In this document: piece after piece, positions 24,370-36,255 of the stretch
Numbering within the stretch: the stretch's first letter is position 1
Layout: the number at the start of each line of letters is the position of its first letter
Assembly (NCBI RefSeq): GCF_051014445.1
Contig: NC_135147.1
Span: forward strand, 29,974,479-30,038,478
DNA from: Colletes latitarsis
Taxonomy: Eukaryota > Arthropoda > Insecta > Hymenoptera > Colletidae
DNA: 64,000 bases
Reading direction: 5' to 3'
Position numbers and translations under genes: made by a program
The notes under the pieces: generated by a model
What the model was told of the DNA's origin: nothing
Databases searched by the model: none
What the model saw: the letters and a program-made list of their open reading frames with translations, nothing else

Positions 24370-25020
24370 CAAGTTGTCAGCAACGGTCAGCAGTGGTCAG
24401 CGATGGTCAGCTGACGTCGGGAGATGTTGGCAGAGGCCAGCTTAGGTCGGGAGATGCTGGGAGAGGTCAGCAGAGGGTGGCAGTAGCCTGTAGTAGTCGT
24501 TGTACGTTGCCAGAAATATGAGCGGTGGTCAGCAGTGGTCAGCAGCGGTCAGCAGAGGCCAACGGAGGTCAGCAGAGGCATGCAGAGGCACGTAGAGTCC
24601 AGCAGGGGCAGGCAGAAGGAAGTTGTAATCGTTATACGTTGTCAGAAGTATCAGGAGTGGTCAGTAGCGGTCAGCAGAGTCCAGCGGAGGCAGGCAGAAG
24701 TCAGTAGTAATCGTTATGCGTTGTCAGAAATATCAGTGGTGGTCAGCAGAGGCCAGCAGAGGCTGGGAGAGGCTTACAGTAGCTAGTCGTAATCGTTATA
24801 CGTTGTCAGAAGTAACAGGAGTGGTCAGTAGCGGTCAGCAGAGTCTAGCGGAGGCAGGCAGAAGTCAGTAGTAATCGTTATACGTTGTCAGAAATATCAG
24901 TGGTGGTCAGCAGAGGCCAGCAGAGGCTGGGAGAGGCTAACTGTAGCCAGTCGTAATCGTTATACGTTGTCTGAAGTAACAGGAGTGGTCAGCAGCGGTC
25001 AGCAGAGGCCAGTGGAGACC
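24370..25020. repeat. Satellite-like right arm, ggtcagcag repeats
   Basis: Tandem, degenerate ggtcagcag and ggccagcagagg words grouped into units that end in a gtaatcgttatacgttgtcag-like phrase. Restarts are near 24495, 24625, 24705, 24787, 24873 and 24950. It is the reverse complement, in composition and order of words, of 22600-23440. Together they form the arms of a structure of about 2.4 kb whose loop is the 78-bp minisatellite. Short frames here are repeat artefacts. Confidence 0.8.
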
Positions 25021-25193
25021 TGTTGACGGGAGGTCGGATATTAGTTGTGAAAGAGTGAGCCTTTCTCTCTCGACTGCCACGAGTCGGTCCGAACTTACTT
25101 TGGACAGCTTCGGTGAATCGAGAAAGAGGGCATATGTCATTTTGTCTTTGTCGACCCTCGGAGGTCTTTGTCTACGAGCTCACGGCGTGGGGT

Positions 25194-27111
25194 ATGGCAA
25201 GTTCATGTTTTAGGTGAGCATGAAAGATTTTCCATTACATTATAATAACACTGTAACCTTTCGTTTGTTTCGCAAATATGTGTTAAAGCTATACACAATG
25301 TAGTTAACGAATATAAATTGTGTGCGTACATGTCTTTGCGCTTTTGTTTTAATTTTCGTTAGGTTATGTTTTTATAAATATAATTTATAACAATGTTCTT
25401 ATTATAATTGAATAGAATAAATTTTCAAATACATTAATAAAAAATGTTTTTACGTTACGTTTTTGAAAACAGATTATTTATTTCGATAATTGCGTCAAGT
25501 TTATTTGTATTAGTTTATTTATTTGAGTATTCAATTGTTAAATAATTTTATACTGTCTGATCTGCATATTAGCAATGTGGACGAGTATGGCTTTGAAAGA
25601 CCACATGATTTTGACTATGAAACTTATGAAGATTTTATCTCTGAGTACCTCAAAGTACTTGCTAAAAGAGCAAAGAAATGGGCTGAAATCATTGGTGAAG
25701 GAAAATCACTGCAGCGCAGTATTACAATAAAAAGATACGTTCGTAAAGGCATACCAAGTGAACATAGAGGCTTAGTAAGTAGGAAATTTCAAATTTTATT
25801 TCAATATTATTACAAAGCAAATTAAAAATTGAATTGTTACCTACAAGCATAAAAAGACATTTAACTTCCAAAGGTATGGCTTTCTGTTAGTGGAGGAGAA
25901 GATATGAAGAATGCATCCCCAGATCTCTACCAGAAATTATTGCAATCTTCACATAATAAAGAAGTTGCAGATATTATTAAAACTGATCTACCAAGAACTT
26001 TTCCTGACAATATATTCTTTAATAACACAGAAAATCAACAGCATCAACTATATAATGTTTTACTAGCTTTTGCTCATCAGAATAAAACAGTAGGTTATTG
26101 TCAAGTAAGTATTTTAAGATCTATTGTAATAATGAATGCAATGTACTTACATCATTTTTTTGAATGGTGTGATCCATTTGTGATAAATAATTTTTACAAA
26201 GCTATTTGAAATTTTCTTCAGGGCTTAAATTATATAGCAGGTTTGTTACTACTTGTAACAAAAAACGAAGAAACAGCTTTTTGGTTGTTAAAGGTTCTAA
26301 TAGAAACAATTTTACCTGATTACTATACACCAACCATGAATGGCTTGCTTACAGATATTGATGTGCTTGCAGAATTAGTCAAGTAAATTTTTATAATTTT
26401 GATTGTTAATTTTCAAACGATTTACGGAATAAATTATTTTTATTGCTATTTTAGGATAAAGATGCCAGATGTTTATGAGCATGTCACGAACATAGGCCTA
26501 CCATGGGCAGTCATTACAACAAAATGGTTTATTTGTCTGTTTGCAGAAGTCTTACCAATTGAGGTAAAGTTAATTGTATGTACTGTACAAATTAAAACTC
26601 CAGAATTTGATGTTTTTTTTTTGTTAATTTGTTAATTTAACATTTTATATTAATAATTGAATTAGTCTTTGGATTGCCATAAACTATAGAATTACTGAAT
26701 AAAATATTTACGACTCGGCAGACAACGCTGCGTATATGGGACTGCCTGTTTTACGAAGGCAGTAAGATTATATTTCGCGTTGCATTGACTCTGATAAAAA
26801 GGAACAAATGCAACTTGCTTGCGTGTCAGAATTTTACAACATTAGCTGAATGCTTTAAAGAAATAACAAAGGACAGTATTGTTTTAAAATGTCATGACTT
26901 CATGCAGGTAAATATAATTTATTTCTTTTTTTCTCACTAAATTGAAAATCATTCGTTACAAATATACTCGAGCAATTCTTACAAGATATTTCTTTTTTAA
27001 TAGAGTATATTTAAAGTACCAGGATCACTGCCTGGTAGTACGATTCTAAAATTACGAACGAAAATATCACGACAACGCATAGAACAAAAAGAAAGCAAAT
27101 TAGGACGATAG
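25194..27111 (+). CDS. Growth hormone-regulated TBC protein 1 (GRTP1/TBC1D6-like RabGAP)
   Basis: TBC-domain protein expected to stimulate GTP hydrolysis by a Rab GTPase. Exons: 25194-25213, 25573-25774, 25874-26104, 26222-26382, 26455-26563, 26722-26907 and 27004-27111, total 1017 nt (338 residues), close to the vertebrate length. The N-terminal signature DEYGFERPHDFDYETYE precedes the TBC domain. The arginine finger is in TDLPRTFPDN and the glutamine finger in VGYCQGLNYIAG; both are intact. Later conserved pieces are WFICLFAEVLPIE and TLRIWDCLFYEGSKIIFRVA. Exon 1 is inferred: a 20-nt coding exon ending in AG|gtgagc that completes Ser in phase and gives MASSCFSNVDEYGF. The frame running upstream of 25573 starts at TTG and crosses a good acceptor, so it was not used. 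Confidence 0.92.
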
Positions 27112-27646
27112 TACTAAGAAAAAGATTCTGTCCACTGAAATATTCTAGTCAATATATTGCTTTTTTTTTTTTTTTTTTTTTTTATAATTATTACAAAATG
27201 AATATGCTGCGTAAAATTGTATTATAATATTGCGTCTACACAGTTCCTGTAAATATAAATTTAACACGAAAAGGTAAGACAATATACCGACGATGTTCAT
27301 ATTATTGATTTACAAGATTCTTTATACACTTATTATTTATAAAAAAGAACAATTATTCGTAAATACTAGTTTTATTATACATACCATAAGATTGTAATAT
27401 ATTTATTATATTAATCGTATATCAGGTATTTTTATTACTATGGATTTTAGCTCAAATAGACAGTATTGAAATTAAAATAACCAGCAATGTATCTATTTAC
27501 AAATAACTTTATTATAAATTAAATATAAGATCTACTTATGTTCTTAGGTATGTACATATAAATTTGTTCGCTAGAATTGAATTTACAAATATAGATGTAA
27601 TGCAAATTATCATAACCAGTTCTTCATTTAACTACTTTTACTAGGG
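27112..27646. other. Convergent spacer between GRTP1 and TIM14
   Basis: AT-rich 3' UTR space for two convergent genes. It contains a 23-nt T run (27161-27183). No gene is supported. Confidence 0.5.
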
Positions 27647-28524
27647 TTATTTTTCAAGTAAATCTTTTGCTTCGTTAATTTTTGCAGCAATGTAAGGGGA
27701 TCCACCTCGATCTGGATGATTTACGGCCATAACCTTTTTAAACTGTTCTTTTACTTTTGCTTTATTAGCAGTTGGTGATACACCCAATATTAAACTAGCT
27801 TCACGGCGAGTCATTTTAGATTCAAACCCACCTTTATAATACTTGTTATTTGCTAATGTCTATAAACATACATTTGATTATATTTATTGTGACATCAGCA
27901 CCTAAATTTTATATTTAAACTAACTTACTTGCGAATCTAATTTTGGCATATTTTTAACTGCCTCTGCCATCTTTTGAGATAAACTTGGCATCTTTCTAAG
28001 AATATAACGTCCGGTGAAACCCACAGCAGCAAGGCCTATGCCTGCTACAACAAGTGTACTAGCCTATAAGAATTAAAATCAAAAGCTAATATACATATCT
28101 TGAGAATTACCCATTTTTATGCTTGTAAAAATCTATAACTAAATAATAAAGTTATTTGACAAAGACTCTACGATGAATTTAATTGCATTCGTCTAAACAT
28201 TTTTGTACTCACATAACCTTAAATTCACTCAAATGATTAAATATAACAAAATATTAGAAACGTCACATTCGTTTGTTATTTTTTAAAAATAAATAACAAT
28301 AATCGAAATGCAGTAAAAAAAGAAAGTTTATTATTGATGAAATCATAGTGACATACACGTGTACATATATTCATGAATCGTCGTTACTGCGTCTTCAATT
28401 ATAAATTATGAAACATTTAAACATAACGAAAAATAAATAAACATCAACTATATATTTTTATAAATTTTGATGTAGTATCGATCACATATTCACACGAGTA
28501 AATTTATTTATTTATTCTTACCAT
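27647..28524 (-). CDS. TIM14 / Pam18 (DNAJC19), J-protein of the mitochondrial import motor
   Basis: Inner-membrane J-protein that stimulates mtHsp70 in the TIM23 import motor. Three coding exons: 28522-28524 (the ATG alone), 27929-28063 and 27647-27859, total 351 nt (116 residues), the usual length for the family. The N-terminus [20 protein letters not shown] is the membrane segment; [19 protein letters not shown] opens the J domain, and the catalytic HPD tripeptide is in [20 protein letters not shown]. The ATG-only exon is supported by the donor directly after it and by the conserved ASTxVVA sequence right after the next acceptor. It converges on GRTP1. Confidence 0.93.
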
Positions 28525-28839
28525 TTCACGGTGTTGTCACAACAACGTAAATGTTGAACACAGATAATTTTACCTCGGATACAAAATTATATCAAGTGCT
28601 CGAATAAAGTATTGAAGTAGATATTCGACTCTTCGTTATAAACAGTTAATCAACAGCAGCGCTAAATTTTAAATTATTGATACAGTTTTGAAGAGGTTGA
28701 AGAATGTTTACTCTCTATCTACTTCATGGTTAAGATAATTGACATCTGGTGGTTAAACGAGAAAGCTCTACTTACAAAATTAATCGATCAAACGATATTG
28801 TATACATGTATATATTTCACTGTAATTTCATCATTCTAT
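28525..28839. promoter_or_regulatory. Spacer upstream of TIM14
   Basis: About 315 bp between the TIM14 start and the DNAL4 stop, both minus strand. It should hold the TIM14 promoter and 5' UTR and the DNAL4 3' UTR. No distinct motif was seen. Confidence 0.35.
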
Positions 28840-29284
28840 TCAAAAATTTGCAATTGTCCTCCATACAAGAATGGCAATATTACCACCATTATACATGTAT
28901 AATAATGATTCTTCTTGATATATAATTGCACAAGCATACGATTCCCCAACGACTACGTGAAATGGCCCTCCGAATCTTTTGTCTAAACCGTCTTTAATTG
29001 ATCGTGCTGCAAGTTCATAATTATCGGAAAATTTTTCCGTTGCAGTAACACACATTTCCATAGCTTCTTGTTTCATTTCTTCCTTCATATCGCTATGCTA
29101 CAAACACTTTATTTAAGATAGAATTTTGCTTGGGAACTTTAATTATCTTGAACGAGCTATGCGAATGTATACTCGACAAATATTATGCCATTTTAATTGT
29201 CAACCTGATCTCATATACCTTACATAAAGGATACGTATGAAATATTAAAGCTTCTTTCGTTTTTTTTACTTCCCCTGCTGGCAT
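28840..29284 (-). CDS. Dynein light chain 4 (DNAL4-like)
   Basis: Small light chain of the LC8-related axonemal class, expected in outer-arm or cytoplasmic dynein complexes. Two exons, 29219-29284 and 28840-29097, give 324 nt (107 residues); the human protein is about 105. The N-terminus is MPAGEVKKTKEA. Conserved blocks are HSDMKEEMKQEAMEMCVTA, then FGGPFHVVVGESYACAI and the terminal strand YMYNGGNIAILVWR. All are typical of the LC8 fold in DNAL4. The gene is divergent from HAT1, with about 950 bp between start codons. Confidence 0.92.
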
Positions 29285-30231
29285 ATTTGATTATTAATTA
29301 AATTTTCTTGTATTTTACTAAAAATAAATACTATAATATAGAAGTTAAGTAATATTATGAAACGTGTGACGCAATTCAAAATCTATATTTACAAACCAAT
29401 GTATAGAAATTATGAGTCGCTTTTTGTTTTAAATAATGTTTTTTCGTTTTTTTTATATCGAATGTAAATTACTAGATTTAAAGTTTAAGCCGACAACTTT
29501 ATTTGTTGCGTACATACAATGTTAAATTTTGTTGTATACATTTTGACTTACCATAATCAAACACGATCAAGATATAATATTGGTTTAGTGAATTTAAAAG
29601 CAGTCGTATAAATTAAAAGGGGTTACTTTCTCGAAAGAACCAATGGCTTACAAGTATTTAGACAGAGGACACAAGGCCCAGTCGATCTTTAAATTTCAGA
29701 AGTATTGTAACTATAGCTTGAATAACCGTTTCCTTTTTGGCGCGAAGTTGTTTTATAGTCATATTTAAAGAAAAAAGAATATAAAGTGATATTTATTAAA
29801 CGTATAATATAAAGGTATTAAGATAAGGTATAACAATACCACGTGTAATCTGCAAAAATTTAAATAATTGTTAAAAACATTGAAACGCAAGGCTAAACTC
29901 TAATTGATTTGTGGTTATGAACATATCGTAATTAATATATTATTCAATTGTATTATACACGTTGTATAACCTACGAACGTAGATTTGAGGTTCTATTTAT
30001 CAAGGTCAAATCTATCTAATTGCAAGTACAATATAAAATAATTTAAAATATTTATTCTGTAATATAAATGTAATTATTAAGTAATTTAAGTTATAATTTA
30101 TTATATAAAAATAAGACGAATAATCAGTAATATTTTTAAACAAGGGATTAAATATACTCGCAATAAACTAACTACTATTACGTTTCTAATTACAGATTAG
30201 TATATGTTATTTATTTTGTCGTTACAGTAAA
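29285..30231. promoter_or_regulatory. Divergent promoter region DNAL4 / HAT1
   Basis: About 950 bp of AT-rich DNA separating two outward-reading genes; regulatory DNA for both is expected. A short GC-richer patch occurs at about 29735-29750. No binding site can be assigned and no gene is supported. Confidence 0.4.
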
Positions 30232-31997
30232 ATGGAGGATCCAACTATGGCACGCTTAAAAACTTTAGTAGTAAGTAGTAATGATGCTTTGGAATTTAAA
30301 TTGGTCCGTACTATAAACGATCTAGAGAATGATGAAATTACATTCAAACCAGAAATGTCTCATCAAGTATTTGGAGACAGGTTTGTTATTGAAATATATG
30401 TTGTTATATTTATCGAATTTGTCTTATTAAATTTATTGAATTCATTTGTTAATTATTTTTTTTGATTATTTTATTTGTCAGTGAATCTATATTTGGTTAC
30501 CGGGATCTCAGAGTGAAGCTATACTACTCTGCAGGTTGCTTAGAAACTTATTTAGGTATGACTTACACAGAAAAAATAAATAAAATGATTTATGAGGGAG
30601 TCGAAGCGGATGAAGTGTTGCCAAAAGTTGCAGAGAAGCTTGCACCACAAATTCATGAAAGCCTAGATTCATTTATCAAATCTCTGGAAAAGGATGATAC
30701 ATTCAGACCTCATGGGGAATTGCTGCATTCATTTTCTCTTAATGGTAAATTTTTATTACAATTATTACTATTTATTAAAGAGTACTCCATTATATGCTAT
30801 GCACATTGTACATACTGTACAAATTTTTATGGTAACAAGCAATGTAATTATTATATAGATGAAGGCTGTACAAGGAAATTCGAAGTTTATAAAGCAGACA
30901 TGACTTATAAAGGATTCAAAGAGTACCACCAACGTCTTCAAACATTTATCCTCTGGTACATAGATGCTGCTAATTTTATAGACATAGATGATGATCGATG
31001 GCATTACTTTAATATGTAAGTCAAGTCATTATTATTTGTTGCTTATTAATTACATGTATAATTTTCAAGCAGTTTTCTTTCCCTCTATGTAGGTTTGAAA
31101 AGTATCATACAGCAGATGGTACTGTTCGTTACGCGACTATTGGTTACGCGACTGTCTATCAGTATTATGCATATCCACATCATACAAGACCCCGTATAGC
31201 TCAAGTTCTAATTTTACCACCGTTTCAAAATATGGGTCTTGGTGCTCATTTATTACACGCTATTTATCGTGAATACATGGGAAGAAATCAAGTAAAAGAT
31301 ATAACAGGTAAATGAACGTGTGTTGACTTGTATCTATAATAATCACAATTCTATGCCTAACCAGTGTTTAGCTTTCGAAAAAAAAGCGAACCAAAGCGGG
31401 GCCTGATCAATCAATTTCGTTTCAGTAAATCTAGTTCATTTTGGTAAGGCATTGTCATCATTTTTGTAGTTGAGGACCCGTCTGTGACTTTTCAACGACT
31501 AAGAGATTACGTGGACGCAGTGAACTGCAACACGTTACCTAGTTTTTCACGAGAGTATCTGCTCCAAGGTTTTAATAAAGCAATGGCTACAGAAGCTAAA
31601 GAAAAATTTAAAATCAATAAGGTACTTACGACGCGCCTTTTTTTCACGATATCAACTAACGTATAAATATATTCGTATAACGGGAAGTAATTTTTATCTT
31701 TAGAAACAAGCTCGTAGGATATACGAAATTTTGCGATTACGAGCAACAGATTTAGGAAACGAGCAAGAATATCGTGAGTACAGATTAGATGTAAAAAGGA
31801 GACTGAATATACCGTATAGACGCGAACAGAACGATTTAAAAAAGTTGGAATGTGCATTGCAAAATATCGATAAACGATCGAATATCACATTGCCTACATT
31901 GGAGCAACGTATGCAAACGCTTGAAAAAGAATATAGAAGTTTAGAAGAGGAATATAAAAAAGTTATTAAACGCCTGGAAGACGCTGAAGAACTTTGA
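30232..31997 (+). CDS. Histone acetyltransferase type B catalytic subunit (HAT1)
   Basis: Acetylates newly made histone H4 (K5 and K12 in known homologues) before nucleosome assembly, with an RbAp46/48 partner. Exons: 30232-30380, 30482-30744, 30859-31015, 31093-31307, 31470-31621 and 31704-31997, total 1230 nt (409 residues), close to the human 419. The N-terminal HAT1 domain includes SESIFGYRDLRVKLYYSAG. The GNAT core carries ATVYQYYAYP, then RPRIAQVLILPPFQNMGLGA, with the acetyl-CoA binding QxxGxG/A motif intact. The C-terminal part is a predicted coiled helix rich in Glu, Lys and Arg. All phases join cleanly. A downstream AATAAA is at 32106-32111. Confidence 0.95.
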
Positions 31998-32586
31998 AGT
32001 TTAATATATTTTCATTTTTCGTTATTACTAAGCTACCTATGTATAAGTGGATTAATATTGTTTGAATGTGAATCATCAGTTGAAGCATTTTTTTTTTTAC
32101 TGACTCAATAAAGATTTTTTTTTTTATTAAACAATGAATTAAACAATTATACTTAAAAAGAAAAAGTATTTGTTTATGTTACGTATTTTTATAATGCTGC
32201 TATTCCACGCCAAAGTTTAAATAATTATATTTTTGAGAAAACGGAAATTAAAGGTTGTTCTATTTATTTCTATTTTAATATACACTGCATGTATATGTAG
32301 TCGTATTAAATAGAGTAATTTAAAAAACATGTAACAATAGGAATATATGTAAAGTTACATACAAGTTTTGTAAATCGAAATTTTTCTTTGGAATATAAGG
32401 TAACGTGTGTTTCACATGGATATCGGAATTTTTAATATTATACGAAATTATCAATACCAGATGGCGCTTTCTCAACTTGATTCTACGAAGTAATTGTTAA
32501 ACCTACTTTTTATTGATAACGAATATATCTCCAAAACTAGGAAGATAACAAATAAACGAATCGAATAACATTTAATTGATTTTGGA
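31998..32586. other. HAT1 3' UTR and MTAP promoter
   Basis: 590 bp between two same-strand genes. AATAAA at 32106-32111 probably ends HAT1. T-rich tracts occur near 32092 and 32116. The rest should include the MTAP promoter. No gene is supported. Confidence 0.45.
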
Positions 32587-34234
32587 ATGGCTAAGTATAA
32601 AGTGAAGGTAAGGTCATTTCTATAATACAATTCAGTAAAGTGCATTTTTCTAGTTTATCTAACGATTTGCAACATACACACGAACTTAGTTTTGAATTAT
32701 TCTTGTACACTTTAAAAATTTGCACACGTGATACGATTCTGTTAGATAGAAACCATACATCGTTATGTTTTTATATAGAATATAATAGTGAAATTATCGC
32801 ATGTCGAACAGGTGTCTGACGATTATTTTCTCTAATTCAAGGAATCACCGATTTATATAAATTCATGAAATTGTGATTTATAGGTCGGTATAATCGGTGG
32901 TTCTGGTTTGAATGATCCTCAAAATCAGATCCTCGATTGTAGTACAGTAACTACCCGATTAGAGGCAAAAAATGATTTTGGAGTACCTTCGAGTAATCTG
33001 TATCATGGAAATATTAACGGTGTAGACGTGGTATTATTATCAAGGTAATATATAATTTGTATCGGTAATTAAATCGTTTAAACAAATGCATAACAATCTA
33101 ACAAGAATTTATATGTCTGACCTGGTAATTATTACTCGCGATCAATCGATTATACTCGAATTTATGCAATTCATAATTCTTCGTTTATATCCGATAACCT
33201 CTTTGCCTTGAAGATAAAATTTAAACCAAGATATTTTACATAATTAATAAACATAGACATGGACCAGGTCATACGATAAGCCCTACTGCAGTAAATTATC
33301 GTGCAAACATTGAAGCTTTGCGATTAGCTGGATGTACTCACATACTTGCATCTGCAGCATGTGGTTCCTTACAAGAATTCATTTGCAAAGGTCAGTTAGT
33401 GATCCCAGATAGTTTTATAGATAGAACAATCAAAAGACACGTGACTTTTTACGATGGTACTTCACCCAAATATCCAGGTAAATTGCTTTCTTTATACACA
33501 CTATTGGTATATTACATATTATTTAATAATAAGCATTATACAATGTTATATTACAGGTGTATGCCATATGCCAATGGAACCAGCTTTTAATACAGAGACA
33601 TCAAATATATTAGTCCAAGTTGGCAAGGAACTGGGATATGAAGTAAAAAATGGTGGAACAATAGTGGCTATAGAAGGACCTCGTTTTTCCTCAAAAGCTG
33701 AAAGCAATGCTTTACGTCTATGGGGTGGAGATTTAGTTGGTATGACTACATGCCCAGAGGTATTAAATTTTCTTTCAAATTTCAAAATTCAAGAACAAAT
33801 TAGGGATGGACAAAATGTATTTAATATTCAATACTAGGAATGAATACAAGATACAATCGAATGTCCATATTTGATTACTACAGGAAATCATTTAAATGTA
33901 AACTTTTAAATCAGGTATATTTAGCAAAAGAAGCAGGACTTCTGTACGCGATTATAGCAATGGCGACAGATTATGATTGTTGGCGCGATTGTGGAGATAA
34001 CGTTCATGCAAGCGACGTAGTAACAGTATTTAAAAATAATATCGTTAAAGTAACAAATCTGCTTACAAAAGCGACTAAAATTATAGGCGAACGGAATTGG
34101 GATAATGAAATTGATGCTTTGAAGGTAACACTTATCCAATACTTACATAAGACTTAGGTACAAAAATACCGATTTTAATATGGATATTTTTCTCGTTTTA
34201 GGAATTGTGTAGAAATAGTAACGTTTCTTCTTAA
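32587..34234 (+). CDS. S-methyl-5'-thioadenosine phosphorylase (MTAP)
   Basis: Splits methylthioadenosine with phosphate into adenine and methylthioribose-1-phosphate in the methionine salvage pathway. Exons: 32587-32607, 32884-33044, 33257-33477, 33557-33759, 33915-34124 and 34202-34234, total 849 nt (282 residues), matching the family. Visible motifs are IIGGSGLND (phosphate site), SRHGPGH, ANIEALRLAGCTHILA, the nucleoside-site loop AIEGPRFSSKAES, LVGMTTCPE, and MATDYDCWRD. The start is the ATG opening a 7-codon first exon (MAKYKVK). The last exon encodes only ELCRNSNVSS. A polyadenylation signal AATAAA lies at about 34373-34378. Confidence 0.95.
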
Positions 34235-34610
34235 AGTTTATTAACTTTTAATATTACTATATTTATACATTACTACAACAGTATCAACAAAATAACAATT
34301 TCATTTTAATACCAACAATTTCAATTCGTACACTTCATATTTAAAGGTTTTGGGCACATTATTGTTGATTTTAATAAATGAATATAATGACAATAACTTG
34401 GCATTTATTATTTAATACCATTTATCTATGCAGATTATAGAAGCAAATAAACTAAATGATCATTTTCGTTTATTCATGGATTCAACATACATTTATCGTT
34501 TGGCTAGTATTGTCATCACTATAACTGAAATATTGTTTTTACAATTGGAACTGTAAAATTATATAAGAGAAATATAATATTCTAATTAATTTTATGGTAT
34601 ATAAACTGAT

Positions 34611-34876
34611 TAGAGGTGTACGATAATTTGAAAATATCGGGTCAGAAATTTACCTTGGGATTAGGACGAGTTCCTGGAACCTTCAGGATTTACAAGAGAG
34701 TCAGGATCTTCGATAATGTTCATGATTTTACTTTAGTAATTAAAATCAAAATAAAATCTTGAGCATTTTTAAGAACGCTGACACTATCGGGAATCCTGAC
34801 TTTTTATGGGAACCCAACCCAATCCGTCCTCCTGACCATCGGTTTCCCGACATTTTCGGATTCAGGCACACTTCTA
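34611..34876. mobile_element. hAT-like MITE, older copy
   Basis: 266 bp with short imperfect ends: tagaggtgtac at the left and cacacttcta at the right. Both ends are followed inward by sequence rich in cgggt/gggtt words. The flanking octamers (aaactgat and aaaataat) match at 6 of 8 positions, consistent with a decayed 8-bp target duplication. Architecture and end sequence match 35497-35768. No coding capacity. Confidence 0.65.
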
Positions 34877-35496
34877 AAAATAATACATTTTCAGAATTAT
34901 CAGTATGATACATAGAACGTTTCAAACGTATAGAATATGTCCATCGCATAACATAGGAAAATCTATTTTTATACAAATTTTAATTAACGATGATAAAATT
35001 TCGTTCCCTTTGTTAATAATGTTAATAATAATACTTTGAGGTTCAAACTACCGGTTTCGCGATTTCGTAACTTTTATTTAGTACGTATTTGTACAATATG
35101 CACCATTGAAATAGTAATTTCGAATGAATTCGATAAAATAACTTTTTGTGGAACAATATCCAAATAATACTTATTTTACTAGTTGCCACGTAGCATGTGT
35201 AATACGAAGGCCTTTGAACGAAGACAGATAAAGCATCATTTCGATCAATATTATGATTTTCTATGTTTTCATAATAACAAGATGCGCGTTTCTTTTCGTA
35301 ACAATATTCACAATGTTCTTAATTTTATAGATAATACATAAAATAATACAGTTATACATTGCAGAATTTTTATTCTGGCACGATACTCGTTTGTTTTTGC
35401 TTGTTCTAACACCATGTAAAATAGGTTGTGCTATATTTAATTGTGAGAACATTAATAAATTAATGTAGGCACCAAAAGGAGTATGTGTATGGTTTC

Positions 35497-35768
35497 TAGA
35501 GGTATATGAGAACCCCATGGTCGGGCGGGTCGGGTTGGGTCAGCTTTTGGGATTCTCGATAGTTGGAATTTTCAATAATGTTCAAGATTTAAAGCATTTT
35601 ATATAATATGATAGATATAACAAGATACGGGTCCTAGGACTGCAGCAAAATAAGTCAATCCAATCCCCTTTAGATACTAAATTAAAACCTTAAACATTGC
35701 GGAGGATCCCGACTCTATCGGAAACCCGTCCCGACCTGACTCAATATTCGGGTTCTTGCACACATCTA
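35497..35768. mobile_element. hAT-like MITE with perfect 8-bp target duplication
   Basis: 272 bp, starting tagaggtatatgagaacc and ending ggttcttgcacacatcta; the two ends are imperfect inverted repeats. It is flanked by the identical octamer atggtttc (35489-35496 and 35769-35776). An 8-bp duplication and TA(G/A)-type ends with subterminal gggtc words fit the hAT superfamily. It has no open reading frame, so it must depend on a transposase elsewhere. Confidence 0.85.
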
Positions 35769-36255
35769 ATGGTTTCTATAACTGTGAGAATAAATCTTTC
35801 ATTATGTTTAGGTTTTATAAAGTTGCAAGTTTGAAGCGGTCAGAGTAGCTATAAGTATGGAAAACATAGTTCAAAAAGAAAAGGAAGTTTGTGGTATGTA
35901 TTCAAATATGTTTGTTGGAATTTATACAAATAATTACACAATCTATTATGCACAGTTTACATTGAGCTAATATCATAGTTCATACATCTCTCCAGGCATT
36001 TCAATGTACTATAAAAATATAATTTTCAAATAAATCTTTTATCTACTCCTGGAAGTGAACCGACGATAATTACGGATACACTGAAAATCAAGGTTGCAAC
36101 AAAATTCCAATAATATAAACCATATTTCGTACGATTAAAATATAAACCATATTTCGTACACTTTGTACGCAACTGCCGCTAAGTACCTGGAGTTATAGAA
36201 GTATGTTATGTGAATGAAAAAATATTTAAAATATAGAACGAGAATGGTCTCATCT

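Larger units (their letters stand above)
34235..36255. other. Convergent spacer MTAP / Vha44
   Basis: 2 kb of AT-rich DNA without a supported gene, between two convergent genes. It carries two non-autonomous hAT-like elements, listed separately. A 36-codon frame beginning at about 35858 (MENIVQKEKEV) ends soon after and has no recognisable domain. Confidence 0.5.

Noticed and set aside
25523..25572. Upstream extension of GRTP1 exon 2
   Set aside because: Begins with TTG and crosses a good acceptor (tgcatattag); a separate first exon fits better.
35858..35970. Short frame MENIVQKEKEV
   Set aside because: About 36 codons, no domain, no downstream exons on this strand before the convergent Vha44 gene.
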